From the NCBI RefSeq assembly GCF_001073155.1, contig NZ_JVEE01000038.1, positions 1 to 44,885 on the forward strand: 44,885 nt of DNA. Direction: 5' to 3'. Positions within the stretch are counted from its first letter, which is position 1; each line of letters begins with the position of its first letter. This document shows, in pieces, positions 42,218-44,885 of this stretch. Source of the stretch: Streptococcus parasanguinis (GTDB lineage Bacteria > Bacillota > Bacilli > Lactobacillales > Streptococcaceae). The notes below the pieces were generated by a model. The model was not told where the DNA came from and searched no databases. It worked only from the letters and a program-made list of their open reading frames with translations. Both the position numbers and the translations under genes were made by a program.

Positions 42218-43954
42218 CTATTCCTCTGTTAATGATGGACTATCGAGCTGCGAATTAGCAATTTCACGATAGATCTCATTGCTTTCCATCAATTCATCGT
42301 GGGTTCCTCGACCGACGATTTCCCCTTGGTCCAAGACAATAATTTGATCCGCATCCATAATGGTTCCCACGCGTTGCGCTACGATCAAGACGGTCGCATC
42401 TCCTGTAACTTCTTTGAGACGCTTCCGCAAAGTGGCATCCGTCTTGTAGTCTAAGGCAGAGAAGGAATCATCAAAAATAAAGACATCTGGATCTTTGACA
42501 ACGGCACGAGCGATGGACAAGCGTTGTTTTTGACCACCTGAAAGGTTGCTACCACCTTCTGCCAAATGCGTATCAAAGCGTTCCTCACGGCTGTCGATAA
42601 ATTCCTTGGCTTGGGAAATTTCAGCCGCTTGTTCTAGCTCTTGTACAGAGGCATCTTCTTTTCCATAACGAAGGTTCTCAGCAATGGTTCCTGTAAAAAG
42701 CAATGCCTTTTGCGGAATAAAACCAATCTTTTGGCGAAGGGCTTTCAGATTGTAGTCACGGACATCCACACCATCCACCAAAATCTTCCCTAGGGTGACA
42801 TCATAGAATCGAGGAATCAACTGCACAAGTGAAGATTTCCCAGAACCGGTCGAGCCGATAAAGGCAATCGTTTCTCCAGGTTTGGCCTGAAAGGAAATGT
42901 TGTGGAGAACCGGACTCTCTGTCTCACCTGGATAAGCAAAGGTGACATTGTCAAATTCCAAATAGCCACGAGATGCTGTTTCTGTTACACCATTCTCATT
43001 TGGATCGATCGAAATGTGCATGTCCATGATTTTCTTGAGCCGACGACTAGAAACCGCAGTCCGAGGATACATGGTAAAGAGATTGGCTAAAAAGAGGAAA
43101 GATAAGAGAGCGTGGAAGCTATATTCAATAAAGGCAACCAGATCCCCAATTTTCAAACTACCGTCATGAAGAGGATCCAAAGCAAACCAGACAATCGCCA
43201 CAATCATAGCAATGATGATCTGCACAAATAGGGGTTCTGTCAAACCAGTTAGTTTGAACAATTTATTCGAGTTTTCTGCGTAGACTTCATTTTCAGCCGC
43301 AAATTTATCCTCTTGGAATTCTTCGCGGGCAAAGGCACGAATCACACGAAGTCCAGTCAAATTTTCACGTGCAAATTGATTAAGATGGTCGAGTGTCTTT
43401 TGTTGCTTCTCGGAAAGTGGACGTGTCTTAACTGCTACATACCAAACGACGACAGCAAGAAATGGTACTGATACCGCTACAATCCACGCTAAAGAAGGAC
43501 TGGTCGTCAGAATCAAGAGAACACTGGAAACCATCATCAAGGGTGTGATGACCCCCATCTTCAACATAGAATCCGCAAACTGCATCAAAACAAAGGCATC
43601 AGAAGTCAAGCGAGTGACCAATGACGATACCCCGATTTGCTCATACTCGTGATGCGAGTACTCCTGTAACTTAGCATAGAGGTCATTGCGCATATCTCGG
43701 ACCATGGTGGTCGTTAGCTGACCAACCGCGTAAGACAAGATAATCCGCCCCACAATCCCAAGCAAGATAATCGCAAACATGACCCAGCCCCAGAAATAAA
43801 GCCGATCCACATCACGTGGGTTAATCCCCTCATCAATCATGCGAGCTAGAATCGTTGGCAAGCCCAAATTGACAATAACAAACAGGACCGCCGAAAATAG
43901 ATTCAGGGCTAGCCACTTGGGATACTTTTTCAAGTAGGACCAAATATAAAGCAT
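42218..43954 (-). CDS. ABC exporter half-transporter A (degenerate catalytic residues)
   Basis: This 578-aa protein has six membrane helices, then an ATPase domain with Walker A GSTGSGKSS, a full signature LSGGQKQRL, but Walker B ending FIFDDSFSALD (Asp where Glu is usual) and IVAQRVGT (Gln instead of the H-loop His). The substitutions are the mirror image of partner B, so one composite ATP site is consensus and the other degenerate. ATG 43954 follows AAAAGGAG; the open frame continues 94 codons upstream through the promoter and repeat and is not coding. Promoter -10 at 44070-44075. Confidence 0.9.
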   Translation of the reverse strand: MLYIWSYLKKYPKWLALNLFSAVLFVIVNLGLPTILARMIDEGINPRDVDRLYFWGWVMFAIILLGIVGRIILSYAVGQLTTTMVRDMRNDLYAKLQEYSHHEYEQIGVSSLVTRLTSDAFVLMQFADSMLKMGVITPLMMVSSVLLILTTSPSLAWIVAVSVPFLAVVVWYVAVKTRPLSEKQQKTLDHLNQFARENLTGLRVIRAFAREEFQEDKFAAENEVYAENSNKLFKLTGLTEPLFVQIIIAMIVAIVWFALDPLHDGSLKIGDLVAFIEYSFHALLSFLFLANLFTMYPRTAVSSRRLKKIMDMHISIDPNENGVTETASRGYLEFDNVTFAYPGETESPVLHNISFQAKPGETIAFIGSTGSGKSSLVQLIPRFYDVTLGKILVDGVDVRDYNLKALRQKIGFIPQKALLFTGTIAENLRYGKEDASVQELEQAAEISQAKEFIDSREERFDTHLAEGGSNLSGGQKQRLSIARAVVKDPDVFIFDDSFSALDYKTDATLRKRLKEVTGDATVLIVAQRVGTIMDADQIIVLDQGEIVGRGTHDELMESNEIYREIANSQLDSPSLTEE

Positions 43955-44069
43955 AGATGATTCTCCTTTTCCATAAATAATAACCTTGATCACACAGAAA
44001 AGAGGGAGCGAGACGAAATCATTTTCAAAGAAAATCATTCCTGCCCCAGTCCCATCTGTAGTCTCATTC

Positions 44070-44075
44070 ATTATA
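44070..44075 (-). promoter_or_regulatory. Extended -10 of the ABC exporter operon
   Basis: TGGTATAAT on the minus strand, with TTTACT 16 bp upstream as a possible -35. Leader of about 110 nt before the start. Confidence 0.5.
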
Positions 44076-44101
44076 CCAAACCAGTCATAAAAGTAAAGCA
44101 A

Positions 44102-44280
44102 AGAGAGTGGGACAGAAATCGGTAATTCGTTAGAATTCGATTTCGTCGTCCTACCTCCGCAAAGTTGAGTAGGGCTGTAAAAGATGATGAAATCAGCGTA
44201 GTAGAGCCCACTCAACCACTGCGTCTTGCTCGACAATCCAAAAACAATTGAGAGGCTAAGACTTTTGTCCCAGCCTCTCA
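44102..44280 (-). repeat. Dispersed intergenic repeat, copy 3
   Basis: Same block order as copy 1 on the plus strand: GAGAGTGGGACAGAAATC, CCTCCGCAAAGTTGAGTAGG, CAACCACTGCGTC. It ends in the hairpin GAGAGGCT...AGCCTCTC, which can serve as terminator for the lipoprotein gene at 44287. The 44120-44150 part matches the 34-bp unit of copy 2 in outline (CAGAAATC...GATTTCG). Confidence 0.7.
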
Positions 44281-44286
44281 GTCGCT

Positions 44287-44736
44287 TTATTTTGTACGTT
44301 TGAATTTAGCATTTTTAAGAATCATAAGATCCCCTTGGTTGCTATTACTTAACTTAGAAAGATCAAATGTCAAATAGTCACCATCGACCTTGTATGTAAT
44401 CTTTTCTCCACCACCATCTTTTGACTCGATTGTTTTCTCTTTTTGATTGATTTTGACATCATAAGATCGCTCATTCTTTTGACCAGCGACTTCACCCGCG
44501 ATGCTGAGGGTTCCTTTTGATTCTTTGATCTTAATAGAAACTTCAAAATTAATAACGTCTCCAATAGACTCTAATTGACTACCTGATAAGCCTTGCTCCT
44601 CAAGAATTTTCTTGAGTTCAGTTTTTGATGGTTTGTAGACATAAGTCCCGTTATCACTTTTGCCACCACATGCCACCAATAGGACTGCTGCAAAAACAGC
44701 TACTACAGCCAAAAGAATACGTTTTATATTTTTCAT
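44287..44736 (-). CDS. Small lipoprotein of unknown function
   Basis: This 149-aa protein has a clear lipobox (AVLLVACGG, Cys about 24) and so is exported and lipid-anchored. The mature domain is a single beta-rich unit with VSIKIKESKGTLSIAGEV and YKVDGDYLTFDLSKL, like many short streptococcal lipoproteins that share a DUF4352/YehR-type beta fold. ATG 44736 follows AGGAG. Single-gene unit; no partner in view. Function unknown. Confidence 0.75.
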   Translation of the reverse strand: MKNIKRILLAVVAVFAAVLLVACGGKSDNGTYVYKPSKTELKKILEEQGLSGSQLESIGDVINFEVSIKIKESKGTLSIAGEVAGQKNERSYDVKINQKEKTIESKDGGGEKITYKVDGDYLTFDLSKLSNSNQGDLMILKNAKFKRTK

Positions 44737-44830
44737 AAACAATCTCCTAATGTATTTTATAATCAGATTTTACCACTATTTTAATACCGATTTAAGATGT
44801 TTTAAAGAAGAAAAAGAGCAGGTTTTGTAT

Positions 44831-44885
44831 TGACCCCAAAAAGTTAGACAATTAATTTATCAAAGGATTTAGTTCTGTATTGCAC
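44831..44885. mobile_element. Probable end of an IS3-family element (cut by the window edge)
   Basis: TGACCCCAAAAAGTTAGACA begins here and looks like the terminal inverted repeat of streptococcal IS3-family (IS150/IS861-like) elements. The following AT-rich bases would be the sub-terminal region. Only about 55 bases are visible, so no transposase can be seen. Recognition is from memory of the terminus. Confidence 0.5.

Noticed and set aside
43955-44236. N-terminal extension of 94 codons on ABC half-transporter A
   Set aside because: It runs through the promoter and the dispersed repeat, has no ribosome-binding site, and the conserved protein begins at 43954 with a strong AAAAGGAG.

Overview
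The window looks like chromosome from a low-GC oral Streptococcus of the mitis/sanguinis type. The evidence is XerS beside a difSL site, DprA with a competence box, SatD, an asd-type small RNA, an E3 subunit carrying its own lipoyl domain, and dispersed 'GAGGCTGGGAC'-type intergenic repeats. I see no tRNA or rRNA genes. Species cannot be fixed from this window.

1-8.7 kb (plus strand) is an AT-rich mobile element. It has a long gene-poor leader with several RNA hairpins, then a tightly overlapped operon of three large tyrosine recombinase-type proteins and a TnpC-like coiled-coil protein. This layout recalls Tn554 and 'recombinase in trio' elements. A multi-unit zinc-ribbon cargo gene follows, with its frame broken in the middle. 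Upstream of the first recombinase are a strong promoter, a 25-codon leader ORF and an intrinsic terminator, which together look like a translation-coupled attenuator. The element stops just short of the chromosome dimer resolution site difSL (8745-8775), whose right arm overlaps the xerS promoter. The left end of the element is not identified.

8.8-16.7 kb holds xerS, an SseB-like protein, and a four-gene minus-strand operon: a DUF1430-type bacteriocin-associated membrane protein, its ABC ATPase and two lipoproteins, one with a C39-like peptidase fold. No bacteriocin precursor gene is visible. lplA follows.

16.7-22.1 kb (minus strand) is the 2-oxo acid dehydrogenase operon, E1alpha-E1beta-E2-E3. 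The lipoyl domain is on E3, and E2 has two subunit-binding domains but no lipoyl domain. Neighbouring lplA could supply the lipoate. 22.3-25.1 kb is a three-gene operon of two alpha/beta-hydrolase esterases and an ATP-grasp ligase, with unknown product.

25.1-38.1 kb (minus strand) is mostly housekeeping: trmFO, a DUF3307 membrane protein with satD (preceded by three copies of a palindromic operator-like element), topA, dprA, a ROK protein, rnhB, rbgA, an orphan ATP-cone protein, dapA, asd, the asd small RNA, an AlkD-like glycosylase and a Pat-like acetyltransferase.

38.2-44.9 kb holds a secreted beta-helix protein with GH87 (alpha-1,3-glucanase)-like motifs, a heterodimeric ABC exporter with one degenerate ATP site, a small lipoprotein, and what looks like the end of an IS3-type element at the window edge.
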